DNA of 64,000 nt from CAMAVH01 sp964628235. GTDB lineage: Bacteria > Pseudomonadota > Alphaproteobacteria > SMXQ01. Positions 26,683 through 35,335 of this stretch are shown here, piece by piece. How positions within the stretch are numbered: position 1 is the stretch's first letter; each line of letters begins with the position of its first letter. The notes under the pieces were generated by a model that did not search any database, was not told where the DNA came from, and saw only the letters and a program-made list of their open reading frames with translations. The position numbers and the translations under genes are program-made. Location: assembly GCA_964628235.1 (NCBI GenBank), contig CAZVLU010000001.1, forward strand, positions 62,001 to 126,000, read 5' to 3'.

Positions 26683-28545
26683 TTATGATTCGATTCGTCT
26701 GTTGGCGAGGATTTGCATAGGCACGACGAGGATCGCTAAACCGAGCACCATGATGATAGAGAGCGCGGCTGCACCTGAAGGATTTGGATATTCCCAAACC
26801 AGCCAGATCGCCGTCGCCACCACCACATTGCTTGTCGACATGAGAATTAGCGGGACGGTTAGATCACGCGCGCTGTGCGCGACGACCCAGAGCCAACCGT
26901 TGACAAAATGCGGCCAAACCAGCGGGATGATGACGTATCGCAACGACGTCAGCCAACTTGCACCGCTTACCATTGCTGCCTGCTCAAGTTCTTTATGAAT
27001 TTGCAACAAGGCAGCGTTCATGATGCGGACGCTGAAAGCCAGATAGATAGTGACATGAGCGAGGATCATCACCCAGATCGTGCCGTAGAACGGCGTGCGC
27101 AAGTACAGCACGAGGAACGCAGTCGCCATGACGATATGCGGCACCGCGATCGGCATGAAAGACAGGATATCCAGAACCTTGCCGTGTGCGCCCTTCGTTC
27201 GCACGCAGAACCAGCTCACCAGGCTGGCGAGCACCATGGCGAGCGTGGCGCTGCCAAACATCAGCAGCAGCGTATTCATCAAGGCGCGCAGGATTAGCGG
27301 CTGGTTGAGGATGTCTCGATAGCTGGCGAACGACGCGGTGGCTAATCCCGCCCAGGTCGGCGTGCGGTAATAAGGAAACAGGCTCGTCCAGAACAGGCTG
27401 AGCAATGGCAGGGCCATGATGCCCAAGTAGAGCGCCACCAGAGCGGCGCCGGCGAAGCGGCCCCAACCGAGGGTAATGCGCTTGGGCCTAAACCCCTTGC
27501 CTGTCACCACCGCGAAACGTTCGCTGAGCCGGATCGTCCAGAAATAGAGCCACATCAACCCGAGGGCTACGAGCAGCATGGCCATACCAAACGACGAGGC
27601 TAGACCGTAATTCGGCATGCCGTGGCTCGGCGAAGCAAGCGTAAAGATGCGGGTGCTCAAGACCGGCACGCGAGCCGTCAGGCCGATTACAAGCGGCAGG
27701 TCAAATGCCTGGATCATCAGCATGAACAGATAGATGACGATCGAAAGGAGTCCGGGTTTAAGCAGTGGCAGCGTCACGCGGCGCAGCACAGCGCTTCGTC
27801 CTGCACCATGGACCTGAGCCGCTGTCTCCAACTGCGGATCCATATTGCGGATTAAACCGCTCATCATGATGAAGGCCGTCGGTGCATGGGACAGACCGGA
27901 GAGTACGATCATGGCGCCCATGCTGTAGATCGACAGCGGGCTCTCACTTAAGCCGAAGGTTTGCCGCAAGAAGACATTCAGGATGCCGTTACCCGGATTA
28001 ATGAGGAGGATCCAACCGTAGGACATCACCAACGGCGGCACCGCCATCCAAGAGAACATCAAGATGCGGGTGGAGGCGCGGAACGGCATATCGGTCCGCT
28101 CGCAAAGCCAGGCGAAACAGAAGGCCAGGACCAAACTGATACTGACGCTGCCGACGGCATAAACGAGCGTGTTCCTGACGAGCACGAAGGTGTCGGCTTG
28201 GTTCAGGATCTCGACATAATTGCTGAAGGTCAAATCGGACCAAGAGAAGGGATCGGCGCCCGCCTTGCTAAAGCTGGTCAAGACAAGCAAGGCGATTGGG
28301 CCGACGACAAGCGCCAGCACGATCGCCGTCAAAAGCGCGCGCGCGATGGCCTGCTGCAGGCCCAGCGATGCCTGCACGGCCTTCCGGCGCGGCAGCCCAA
28401 TCGGCGCCCGCGCCGCCGCTGCCGGAATGGAGGTCTTGCTAATGACCGCCTCCCCCGATGGACGCCGTTTGATCGGCCAATGCCAACGAACAGCGTTCCG
28501 ACGGCAGTTCAATCGAGATTCGATCTCCCATTTGCACTTGCGCAT
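26683..28545 (-). CDS. ABC transporter permease, fused two-domain (FbpB-like)
   Basis: Up to 620 residues with about twelve transmembrane helices and two BPD-type permease modules; the EAA-like loops read AAQVHGAGRSAVLRRVTLPLLKPG in the first half and QAAMVSGASWLTSLRYVIIPLVWP in the second. Fusion of both permease units is typical of iron(III) ABC systems. The start is unclear: ATG 28545 would overlap the ATPase gene by 107 bp and adds unrelated basic residues. The conserved part begins near residue 35, where the only nearby option after a GGGGGAG ribosome site is an ATT codon. GTG at the AVQASLGL position is another option. Confidence 0.83.
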   Translation of the reverse strand: MRKCKWEIESRLNCRRNAVRWHWPIKRRPSGEAVISKTSIPAAAARAPIGLPRRKAVQASLGLQQAIARALLTAIVLALVVGPIALLVLTSFSKAGADPFSWSDLTFSNYVEILNQADTFVLVRNTLVYAVGSVSISLVLAFCFAWLCERTDMPFRASTRILMFSWMAVPPLVMSYGWILLINPGNGILNVFLRQTFGLSESPLSIYSMGAMIVLSGLSHAPTAFIMMSGLIRNMDPQLETAAQVHGAGRSAVLRRVTLPLLKPGLLSIVIYLFMLMIQAFDLPLVIGLTARVPVLSTRIFTLASPSHGMPNYGLASSFGMAMLLVALGLMWLYFWTIRLSERFAVVTGKGFRPKRITLGWGRFAGAALVALYLGIMALPLLSLFWTSLFPYYRTPTWAGLATASFASYRDILNQPLILRALMNTLLLMFGSATLAMVLASLVSWFCVRTKGAHGKVLDILSFMPIAVPHIVMATAFLVLYLRTPFYGTIWVMILAHVTIYLAFSVRIMNAALLQIHKELEQAAMVSGASWLTSLRYVIIPLVWPHFVNGWLWVVAHSARDLTVPLILMSTSNVVVATAIWLVWEYPNPSGAAALSIIMVLGLAILVVPMQILANRRIES

Positions 28546-29587
28546 AAGGATCGAGCATCATGCGCAACGGGTAATCGTTGATCTCAATGCGGCCTTCAAT
28601 ACGCTCACCAAGAAAACTGAGCTTTGCGACCTTGCCCTGAAAGACGTTTTCCGCACGCTCCGGGGCAGCGGCAGAACGCAAACGCAGTGCGTGCGGCCGC
28701 ACGATGAGAGAAACCGGAGTGCCCTCACTGAAATTGCCATCGTTTGGACAGACCACGAGGCCAAATGGTGTCTCGACTTCAATCTGCGCACCGCCATTCA
28801 CCGCCTGGCGCGCGCGGCCGGCGACGACGTTACTGCCGCCCATGAAATCGGCGACGAAGCCGTTCATCGGTCCGAGGTAAACCTCGCGTGGCGTGCCCAT
28901 TTGGACGATCGAGCCGCTACGCAACAGCGCTAATCGATCGGACATCGACAAAGCCTCGACCTGATCATGCGTCACGTAAAGCGCGGTCATATTCATCGTC
29001 TTGACGAGGTCGCGGATTTCCAGACGCATGTCCTCGCGCAGCTTGGCATCGAGATTGCTGAGCGGTTCGTCGAGCAGGACGAGGCGCGGCTCATGCACAA
29101 GGGCACGCGCTAGAGCGATACGCTGCTGCTGGCCGCCGCTCAAATGCGGTGCCGGACGATGGGCGTAGTCCGAAAGCTTTACACGCTCTAGACTCGCCAT
29201 GACGCGATCGCGCACACGAGTCGCCGGCTCCTTAACGCGGCCATGCTTGAGCGGGAAGGCGACGTTTTCGAACACCGACATGTGTGGCCAGATAGCGTAG
29301 GACTGGAACACCATGCCCAGCGCGCGCTCGTTCGACGGCACGCAAATCCTGGCCGAGCCAGAATAGACGGCCTTGCCGTCGAGCAGAATTTCACCGCTGT
29401 CGGCCACTTCGAGCCCAGCGATGCATTGCAACAACGTCGTCTTGCCGCAACCGCTGGGGCCCACCAAGGTGAAGAACTCACCCTTTGCGACTTCAAAGGA
29501 CACGCCGGCAAGCGCTGTCGCGCGTGCGGCCCCGTCTCCCCCTCGCGGGTCATCGTAGGTTTTGACGAGGTTGCGTACAACGAGCAT
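28439..29587 (-). CDS. ABC transporter ATPase (FbpC/PotA-like, TOBE domain)
   Basis: 382 residues. Walker A GPSGCGKTT, Q-loop MVFQSYAIWPHMSV, signature LSGGQQQR, Walker B LVLLDEPLSNLD and switch histidine in YVTHDQVEAL are all present, so it should be active. Residues 280-370 form the C-terminal TOBE region (VSLIVRPHALRL...). It energises the permease at 26683-28545. AGGGAGAGG precedes ATG 29587. It lies 100 bp after the Rieske oxygenase gene, which ties uptake to ring oxidation. Confidence 0.9.
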   Translation of the reverse strand: MLVVRNLVKTYDDPRGGDGAARATALAGVSFEVAKGEFFTLVGPSGCGKTTLLQCIAGLEVADSGEILLDGKAVYSGSARICVPSNERALGMVFQSYAIWPHMSVFENVAFPLKHGRVKEPATRVRDRVMASLERVKLSDYAHRPAPHLSGGQQQRIALARALVHEPRLVLLDEPLSNLDAKLREDMRLEIRDLVKTMNMTALYVTHDQVEALSMSDRLALLRSGSIVQMGTPREVYLGPMNGFVADFMGGSNVVAGRARQAVNGGAQIEVETPFGLVVCPNDGNFSEGTPVSLIVRPHALRLRSAAAPERAENVFQGKVAKLSFLGERIEGRIEINDYPLRMMLDPYAQVQMGDRISIELPSERCSLALADQTASIGGGGH

Positions 29588-29686
29588 GCGCCTCTCCCTA
29601 TATGGACGCAGGATCGAAATTTATCGAAGAAGGTTCGGATGGCTTAATGCCTGTTCTCGAACCAACATCGACGCGATTGCGGTTTC

Positions 29687-30895
29687 TTATACCGCTTCGG
29701 GTATCTTCTCGCGTTCATCCGCGCTGATCCATCGGTAAGTTCCGCGGACGATCAGCAATTCATTTTCCTTGGCGTCACGGACGGTGCCCTTCGGATCTCT
29801 CCCGGCTTTCACCGCCTCGACCTCTTGGAGGAACATGTTGCGCAGCATGATAATGCCGCCATCGATCAAAGACAGATTCTCATTCTCCCGATCGGAGATC
29901 GGCCCAATGCTGTCGAGAACGGTCGCATCCTCCTCGGCTATTTCGGAGGCCATCGAGTAGCCGAGCTCATGCGTGCCGGATCGATACTCGCCGTAAGGTT
30001 GAATTGGCGTCGCCTTTCCGGGGTCTTTGCGCAGCTCATTGCGCGTCTGCTTTTGGCCTGATGGGCGGAAGAACACGCGCATATTCATGGTGTGCGTGTC
30101 ATCGATCGGCACCGACCAACGCGCGCTCGCCGCTGGCAGCGCGCCTTTTTCCGGTTCACCGCCGAAGCTGACGTTGCCGTCGCCGCCGAACACGATGCCG
30201 GGCATAACCACCGGATGATCGCGGTAGTTGAATTCCCCGGGCTTACGGCCATTCCGCACCGCCTTATAGATGCAGCCGGTCTCCATCTCTTCGAACCAGA
30301 CTTTCTCGGGCGCGTGTGACATGTCGGCCCAGACATCGGCATGGAGAAAGCTCACATGGAAGGGGTCGATGCCGTTCTCGACGCACTGCAGGAAATTGCA
30401 GTCGTTGAAGGACTGGATGTATGAGCGGCGCTCGCCTTCAGAAACGAGGATGTGATAGCGCGGTAGCAATGGCGCCGGCTGCGGCCCCATGTAGGCAAAG
30501 ATCACGCCGCCGAGCTCTTGCGCCAAATAAGCCGTCTGCTTGATCTTGTCCTTCAGTTTGCTGCCTTCCGGCTCACCCGGCGTCTCCAGCAGCGTGCCTT
30601 CCTTATCGAACAGCCAACCGTGATAGCGGCAGCGTAGGCCCTTAGGGTTGATATGGCCCAGGCAAAGATTGGCGCGGCGATGCGGACACTTGGAATCCAT
30701 CACGCCCAAGCTGCCGTCGCGCTCGCGGTAGAGCACGAGGTCTTCACCGAGTAGCCGGATAAGAGTCGGCTTGTCCTTGAGATCATTCGAGAAACTGACG
30801 GGCCACCAGTAACGGCGGAGCAGCTCACCCATCGGGGTGCCAGGCCCGACCCGTGTCAGGGTCTCGTTCTCTTCCTTGGTAAAATGCTGGTACAT
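29687..30895 (-). CDS. Rieske non-haem iron oxygenase, large subunit (phthalate-dioxygenase-like)
   Basis: A 402-residue oxygenase. Rieske ligands are C70-P-H72 (DSKCPHRRANL) and C89, H92 (RCRYHGWLF). The mononuclear iron site has H180 and H185 in ENGIDPFHVSFLHAD, with D177 as the inter-domain bridge. The length and motifs fit the single-component-alpha group of phthalate 4,5-dioxygenase and related aryl-ether demethylases. The needed reductase or ferredoxin is not encoded in the cluster. GGGAGAG precedes ATG 30895. It leads an operon with an ABC importer, an FAH-family and a dienelactone hydrolase, suggesting oxidation of an imported aromatic acid. Confidence 0.87.
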   Translation of the reverse strand: MYQHFTKEENETLTRVGPGTPMGELLRRYWWPVSFSNDLKDKPTLIRLLGEDLVLYRERDGSLGVMDSKCPHRRANLCLGHINPKGLRCRYHGWLFDKEGTLLETPGEPEGSKLKDKIKQTAYLAQELGGVIFAYMGPQPAPLLPRYHILVSEGERRSYIQSFNDCNFLQCVENGIDPFHVSFLHADVWADMSHAPEKVWFEEMETGCIYKAVRNGRKPGEFNYRDHPVVMPGIVFGGDGNVSFGGEPEKGALPAASARWSVPIDDTHTMNMRVFFRPSGQKQTRNELRKDPGKATPIQPYGEYRSGTHELGYSMASEIAEEDATVLDSIGPISDRENENLSLIDGGIIMLRNMFLQEVEAVKAGRDPKGTVRDAKENELLIVRGTYRWISADEREKIPEAV

Positions 30896-31006
30896 CGCTC
30901 TCTCCCTTTGGCGCCATTTTTTGAGCGCGCCTGATTGGCTTGCAGCCATTTTGATGGAGGCGATCTTAGGCAGAAGGCGAAAGGCTGGATAATAACTAAT
31001 GTGGCG

Positions 31007-31031
31007 CTGACATATCCGCGGGATATGTCAG
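31007..31031. promoter_or_regulatory. Perfect palindrome upstream of the oxygenase operon
   Basis: CTGACATATC (31007-31016) and GATATGTCAG (31022-31031) form perfect 10-bp arms around CGCGG, between the LysR stop (31035) and the oxygenase start (30895). It lacks a following T-run on either strand, so an operator is likelier than a LysR terminator. A TTATTAT element about 25 bp further on the minus strand could be a -10 region. Confidence 0.5.
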
Positions 31032-31034
31032 TCT

Positions 31035-31955
31035 CTAATGATTCTCCGTGCTGTAGCCGAGGCGCAAACAGGCTTTGCTGATTTCACGGAGAAACGATTG
31101 AGCAATGTCGGTGAGAGGATAATCGGCGCGATAAAGCGCGCCAATCGCTCTTGTGGAGAATTTTGGCTCGAGCTTGAGCTCTCGCAGCAATCCAGCGCGG
31201 CCTTCCTGCGTCGGCTCATCATTCGGCAGCAGGCCGATATAATCGGTCTGCATCACGATCGTTTTCACAAAAGAAACCGACCGACATTCAATGGCGCCGA
31301 TTGGCAATTCGCTGCCGGCCGACTTCAGATATCCGTCGATATAAGCGCGCCGCTCCGAGCCGGGTGGCGGCAAGATCCAAGGAAACTTAGCAAGATCTTT
31401 TGGTCCGATGCTGTTCAACTCTAGTAACGGATGCCCGCGCCGCACAACGATCGTTGGACGATCGTAAAACAAGATCTTATGCGCGAGACTGCCGTCTGCC
31501 TTCTCGAGATCGACGATCGAGATTATGAAGTCAAATTCGCCGCGGCGTACAGCAGCTTCCAGATCACCCAGCGGCTTTTCAATAACGCGTAATCGCAGCT
31601 CGGGCCGTGATGCAAGCAGGCGAATCGACGCCTCCGGCAATACATTGGTCGCCTGACTCGGCAGCACGCCCACAGAAACCAGGCCAGCGCTATTGCGGCT
31701 CAACTCTGAGATTTCCTCTTCAGCGCGAGCCAGTTCAGCAGTGATCGACTTAGCGCGCTCATATAGCGTGCGGCCATAGTCAGTGGCCGTGACGCCCTTG
31801 GCGTCACGGCGTAGTAATTTCACACCCAAGCGGGCCTCTAACAGCCGCAGCGCCTTGGTCAGCGCCGGTTGGGATATGCCAATGGCTTTGGACGCCTGTG
31901 TCAGGCTGCCCTTTTCTACGACCTGCGCGAAATAGCGAAGTTCTCGGGTATCCAT
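31035..31955 (-). CDS. LysR-family regulator of the oxygenase cluster
   Basis: 306 residues. The N-terminal winged helix-turn-helix reads LRYFAQVVEKGSLTQASKAIGISQPALTKALRLLE in pieces, typical of LysR. The C-terminal two-lobed effector domain starts near residue 90 (LVSVGVLPSQATNVLPEA). It lies upstream of the oxygenase/ABC/hydrolase operon on the same strand, so it probably responds to the aromatic substrate or an intermediate. The 25-bp palindrome just beyond its stop may be its target. There is no divergent partner gene, which is less usual for the family. Confidence 0.87.
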   Translation of the reverse strand: MDTRELRYFAQVVEKGSLTQASKAIGISQPALTKALRLLEARLGVKLLRRDAKGVTATDYGRTLYERAKSITAELARAEEEISELSRNSAGLVSVGVLPSQATNVLPEASIRLLASRPELRLRVIEKPLGDLEAAVRRGEFDFIISIVDLEKADGSLAHKILFYDRPTIVVRRGHPLLELNSIGPKDLAKFPWILPPPGSERRAYIDGYLKSAGSELPIGAIECRSVSFVKTIVMQTDYIGLLPNDEPTQEGRAGLLRELKLEPKFSTRAIGALYRADYPLTDIAQSFLREISKACLRLGYSTENH

Positions 31956-32376
31956 CGCCCTGCCCCTAGCCCCTTCTCGATTTTATTCAAAGTATCGGGG
32001 GGCGCAATTTTTGGGAATGCAAACACGTGCCGCTCGCACCTGCAACATTCCAACGCAATTCAGCCTGTGTAATTGATGGCGTCTCTTGCCGGCCATGTCC
32101 AACTAGTAAAATGGAAATGCCAATATAGGCATGGCCAATAGGGAACATCCGTTTTGCGCCTGAGCTATTAGGACGGCATCCCCGTTTTTCATAAAGCCGG
32201 TTATGCTATCACCAGCGCCGACAAAGCTGCCTGATGACCGTTGAAAAGACTCAAGGCACGTGCGTCCCGTCAAGGAACAGCACCCCGCCGCGGTACCCGC
32301 ACATTTCATTATCGCCGATGAGTCCGAAATCGAGCCACAGCCCGACGTCCGGACTCGAAGCTCTGCTACTCTCGAG
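31956..32376. other. Intergenic region without recognisable gene
   Basis: 421 bp between the LysR start and the 3' end of a dienelactone hydrolase gene. It must hold the LysR promoter. Both strands have short open frames, but none resembles a protein, and no hairpin or repeat stands out. Confidence 0.4.
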
Positions 32377-33174
32377 CTAGGCGTCCAGTTCGCGATGCAG
32401 AAATTCGAAGCTGCGCTTGTGGCAAAGGTCGGCGGCGGCCCGTTTCGCGGGCGGCAGGTCGGCGTCGGGCGCAACGTCGGCAAAGCCGTGGCCCATACCC
32501 TCGTAGATGTGAATCTCGTGCGGCTTGCCGAGTTGGTCGAGCGTTTTCTTGAAGGCTTCGACTTCGCTGAGCGGCGTCGGCTCGTCGTGCGTGGCGTAAT
32601 GGCCTTGCAGCTTGCAGGAGATGGTCGCCAATTCGCGCATGTCGGGAAACAGGCTGTGATGGTAGAGGATGCCGGCCTGATAGACGTCGCTACGGGCGAG
32701 GGCGAGTAGCGCCAGCCCGCCGCCAAGGCAGAAGCCGGTGACGCCGACCTTGCCGGCGTTCGTGACCCAGGGGAGGCTACGCAAAAAGGCCGCGCCGCCA
32801 ATGACGGCTTTGACGGCGGATTCGACATCGAGCGAATTCTTGGCGTGCAGCCCTGTGGCGAGATGGTGCGGCACTTCGCCCTTCATGAAATCGGGCGACA
32901 ACGCGACGAAGCCGTTACGCGCGTAGTAGCGCGTGAGCTCGCGGTGCTTCCAGGTTAGTCCGTACATGCTTGAGAGCAGTACAACGCCGGGCCGCGGCCG
33001 GCCATCGGCCGGGCGGGCGAGAAATCCGTCCATGTAAAGGCCGTCGGTCTCATAGCCGGCATGCAAGGAAATGATGTTTTCGCCTTCGATGGCGGCGGCC
33101 TTTGAGGCGGCCGCGCCGGCGATGTCCTGTTCTTTGTCCGCGCCCGTCATGACGACCTTCGATCCTTTCGGCAT
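32377..33174 (-). CDS. Dienelactone hydrolase family protein (second paralogue)
   Basis: A 265-residue alpha/beta hydrolase. PGVVLLSSMYGLTWKHREL is the oxyanion segment, GVTGFCLGGGLALL has the cysteine nucleophile, and YEGMGHGFADVAPDADLP the histidine. It carries about 40 extra N-terminal residues compared with the paralogue at 24057-24725 and shares little with it outside the motifs, so it is not a recent duplicate. It is a single gene on the minus strand; GGAAG precedes ATG 33174. The natural ester substrate is not evident. Confidence 0.8.
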   Translation of the reverse strand: MPKGSKVVMTGADKEQDIAGAAASKAAAIEGENIISLHAGYETDGLYMDGFLARPADGRPRPGVVLLSSMYGLTWKHRELTRYYARNGFVALSPDFMKGEVPHHLATGLHAKNSLDVESAVKAVIGGAAFLRSLPWVTNAGKVGVTGFCLGGGLALLALARSDVYQAGILYHHSLFPDMRELATISCKLQGHYATHDEPTPLSEVEAFKKTLDQLGKPHEIHIYEGMGHGFADVAPDADLPPAKRAAADLCHKRSFEFLHRELDA

Positions 33175-33347
33175 AGCTGCTTCCGCTGGAAATCCATGGC
33201 TGGGGGCGAACTATAAACTCTGCGCCGCGCAAATAATCTGCGGAGAGCCGCCGCAACGGTCAACTTGCCCTTAACCGGCAGTCAAGGACGGGCCGCTGGG
33301 AATTCGGGAGGCGCGGGAAGTGGGATTCGCGAAGGGCGCCAGACCGC

Positions 33348-34298
33348 TTACGATTTTTTGCCGGTGAGTGCGCGGCTCCATGGCGGCGCGGGCGGAATGA
33401 CTTCGCGCAGATAATCGCGCAGCACGCGAATGCGCCGGGAAATATATTTTCGCTGCGGATAGACCATGTAGATCGGCTCGCCTTCGAAAACATAGGTCGG
33501 CAAGAGAATGCGCAGGGCGCCGGAGCGCAGATAGTCGGCCGCCATGAAGTCGGTCAGATAGACGATGCCGATGCCGTTCGCCGCCGCTTCGGCCGCGGCC
33601 GTCATATCGTTGACGTTGAGGACGCTGGGCACATCAATAACCGTGATGTTCCCGGCTTCGTTGAAGGCCCAGCGGCGGTAGCGTCCTTCGCGCGCGACGA
33701 CGTAATTGACGCAGCGGTGCGCGCCAATCTCATGCGGCGCACGTGGCGCGCTATGGCGGCGGATGTAGTCGGGTGAGGCGCAGACGACGTAGCGCACCGG
33801 GCAGAGCTTGCGAGCGATCAACGGCGAATGGGGCTCGATGCCGTAGCGCAGGGCGATATCGATTCCTTCCTCGTCGAGGTTCAGCGTGCGGCCGTCCAGG
33901 ACCAGATCGATGGTCACCGCGGCGTAGCGTTGGAGAAACTCGGTCAGAGCCGGAATGACGATCTTCTTGCCGAAGGCGTGCGGTGCTTGCAGGCGGAGGC
34001 GGCCGCTCGGCTGCGTCTGAACGTCGAGAATGGCGCCTTCGGCTTCCTCCAGATCGGCGAGGATGCGCTTGCAGCGCTCGAAATAAGCGGAGCCTTCGTC
34101 GGTCAGGTGGATCGAGCGCGGCGTGCGGTTGAGCAGGCGGACATGCAGCCGCTCTTCGAGACGGGAAATTGCCTTGCTCACGCCGGAGACAGACATCTCC
34201 AGCTTCTGCGCAGCGGCCGTCAGGCTGACGCTTTCGGCGACGCAGACGAAGGTTGAGATGGCGCTCAGCTTGTCGGTCGGGGTTTTCGCTTTCGCCAT
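33348..34298 (-). CDS. LysR-family transcriptional regulator
   Basis: 316 residues. Winged helix-turn-helix at 10-70 (FVCVAESVSLTAAAQKLEMSVSGVSKAISRLE; here the usual SQPAVS is SVSGVS), then the CrgA-like effector domain (SGRLRLQAPHAFGKKIVIPAL, DGRTLNLDEEGIDIALRYG). ATG 34298 or 34307 are both possible; the longer open frame to 34760 adds non-homologous sequence. It is divergent from an isochorismatase-family gene and Bug receptor, with a GTTGAC/GTCAAC inverted repeat between them, so it likely controls that pair. Confidence 0.86.
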   Translation of the reverse strand: MAKAKTPTDKLSAISTFVCVAESVSLTAAAQKLEMSVSGVSKAISRLEERLHVRLLNRTPRSIHLTDEGSAYFERCKRILADLEEAEGAILDVQTQPSGRLRLQAPHAFGKKIVIPALTEFLQRYAAVTIDLVLDGRTLNLDEEGIDIALRYGIEPHSPLIARKLCPVRYVVCASPDYIRRHSAPRAPHEIGAHRCVNYVVAREGRYRRWAFNEAGNITVIDVPSVLNVNDMTAAAEAAANGIGIVYLTDFMAADYLRSGALRILLPTYVFEGEPIYMVYPQRKYISRRIRVLRDYLREVIPPAPPWSRALTGKKS

Positions 34299-34399
34299 CT
34301 GCTCCATACCGCGGTCGGGACCGCACCCAAGACATCGGGAACGCTTGAAAAACACCGCCCTTCTTAGCGCAAACCCCTCTTGCGCCAGGGTCGGGCACC

Positions 34400-34416
34400 G
34401 TTGACTTTTGGTCAAC
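34400..34416. promoter_or_regulatory. Candidate LysR operator
   Basis: GTTGAC, a 5-base spacer and GTCAAC form a perfect 6-bp inverted repeat in the divergent region between the LysR gene and the isochorismatase-family gene. Position and size fit a LysR recognition site. Confidence 0.45.
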
Positions 34417-34532
34417 ACCTTATTGATTTCCAGGCGGCGACTTCCGGCGTTTCGCGCAAATGAAATCTCGTATGCTCCTGGTTGCGGCGGATGGACGAGC
34501 GCGCATGTGATCGGCAAGAGAAAATCGAGCGA

Positions 34533-35318
34533 ATGATTCAGCGGATTTGGGACAGCTTCCTCACAGAGCGCGACAAGCAGGTCTTTTCTGCGTCCGGATA
34601 CGGCGTCCGGCAGGGCTTCGGCAAGCGTCCGGCCCTCCTCGTGATCGACGTGAATTACGCTTTTTGTGGTGAAAGCCCGGCGCCGATTCTTGAGAGCATC
34701 AAGAAATGGCGGACCTCCTGCGGGGAAGAGGCGTGGGAGAGCGTCAAGGTCATCCGCCATTTATTGGATGCAGCGCATGAGAAACTGCCGGTCATCTACA
34801 CCACGGGTACGCGTCGTGCCGACAATTGGAACAGCGGTAGCTGGGCTTGGAAAAGCAGCCGTAACGGCGAAGAAATTAAGATCAAACGCGACACCGCGTT
34901 CGACGGCGACGTCATCGTCTCGGAGATCGCGCCCGGCCCGGCCGACATCGTGCTGGCGAAGGAAAAACCGAGCGGGTTCTTCGGCACGCCGCTGCTCAGC
35001 CATCTGGTGCTTCTCGGCTGCGACAGCCTGATCGTGGCCGGCACGACGACAAGCGGCTGCGTCCGCGCAACGGTGCTGGACGCCTTCTCGAACAATTTCC
35101 GCATCACCGTCGTCGAGGACGCCTGTTTCGACCGCTCGCAGGCGTCGCACGCGGTCAGTCTCTGCGACATGAACGCGAAATATGCCGACGTGGTGCCGAG
35201 CGGCGAGGTCTTGCCGTTCCTGAAGAACTATCCGGCCGGGCAGTTCGATCTGCCGTCAGGGCAGGGATGCGATAGCGCATCGCATCGTGCAGACGCCATT
35301 CGGCGAGTTGGGCAGTGA
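34533..35318 (+). CDS. Isochorismatase-family cysteine hydrolase (second paralogue)
   Basis: A 261-residue hydrolase aligned end to end with the protein at 16740-17498: it opens IQRIWDSFLTERDK and has D39 (LLVIDVNYAF), K145 (LAKEKPSGFFGTPLL) and C176 (GTTTSGCVRATVLDA). That supports an active N-carbamoyl or maleamate-type amidase fold. I use ATG 34533, where the family alignment begins and GAGCGA is upstream; earlier TTG and ATG codons add unrelated residues. The Bug receptor follows 17 bp later in the same transcript, and a LysR gene is divergent. Confidence 0.82.
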   Translation: MIQRIWDSFLTERDKQVFSASGYGVRQGFGKRPALLVIDVNYAFCGESPAPILESIKKWRTSCGEEAWESVKVIRHLLDAAHEKLPVIYTTGTRRADNWNSGSWAWKSSRNGEEIKIKRDTAFDGDVIVSEIAPGPADIVLAKEKPSGFFGTPLLSHLVLLGCDSLIVAGTTTSGCVRATVLDAFSNNFRITVVEDACFDRSQASHAVSLCDMNAKYADVVPSGEVLPFLKNYPAGQFDLPSGQGCDSASHRADAIRRVGQ

Positions 35319-35335
35319 ACATTAGGGGGATTGTT

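Noticed and set aside
32103..32828. 241-codon minus-strand frame overlapping the second dienelactone hydrolase
   Set aside because: Serine/arginine-rich shadow frame of a well-supported hydrolase gene, extending into sequence with no coding signal.
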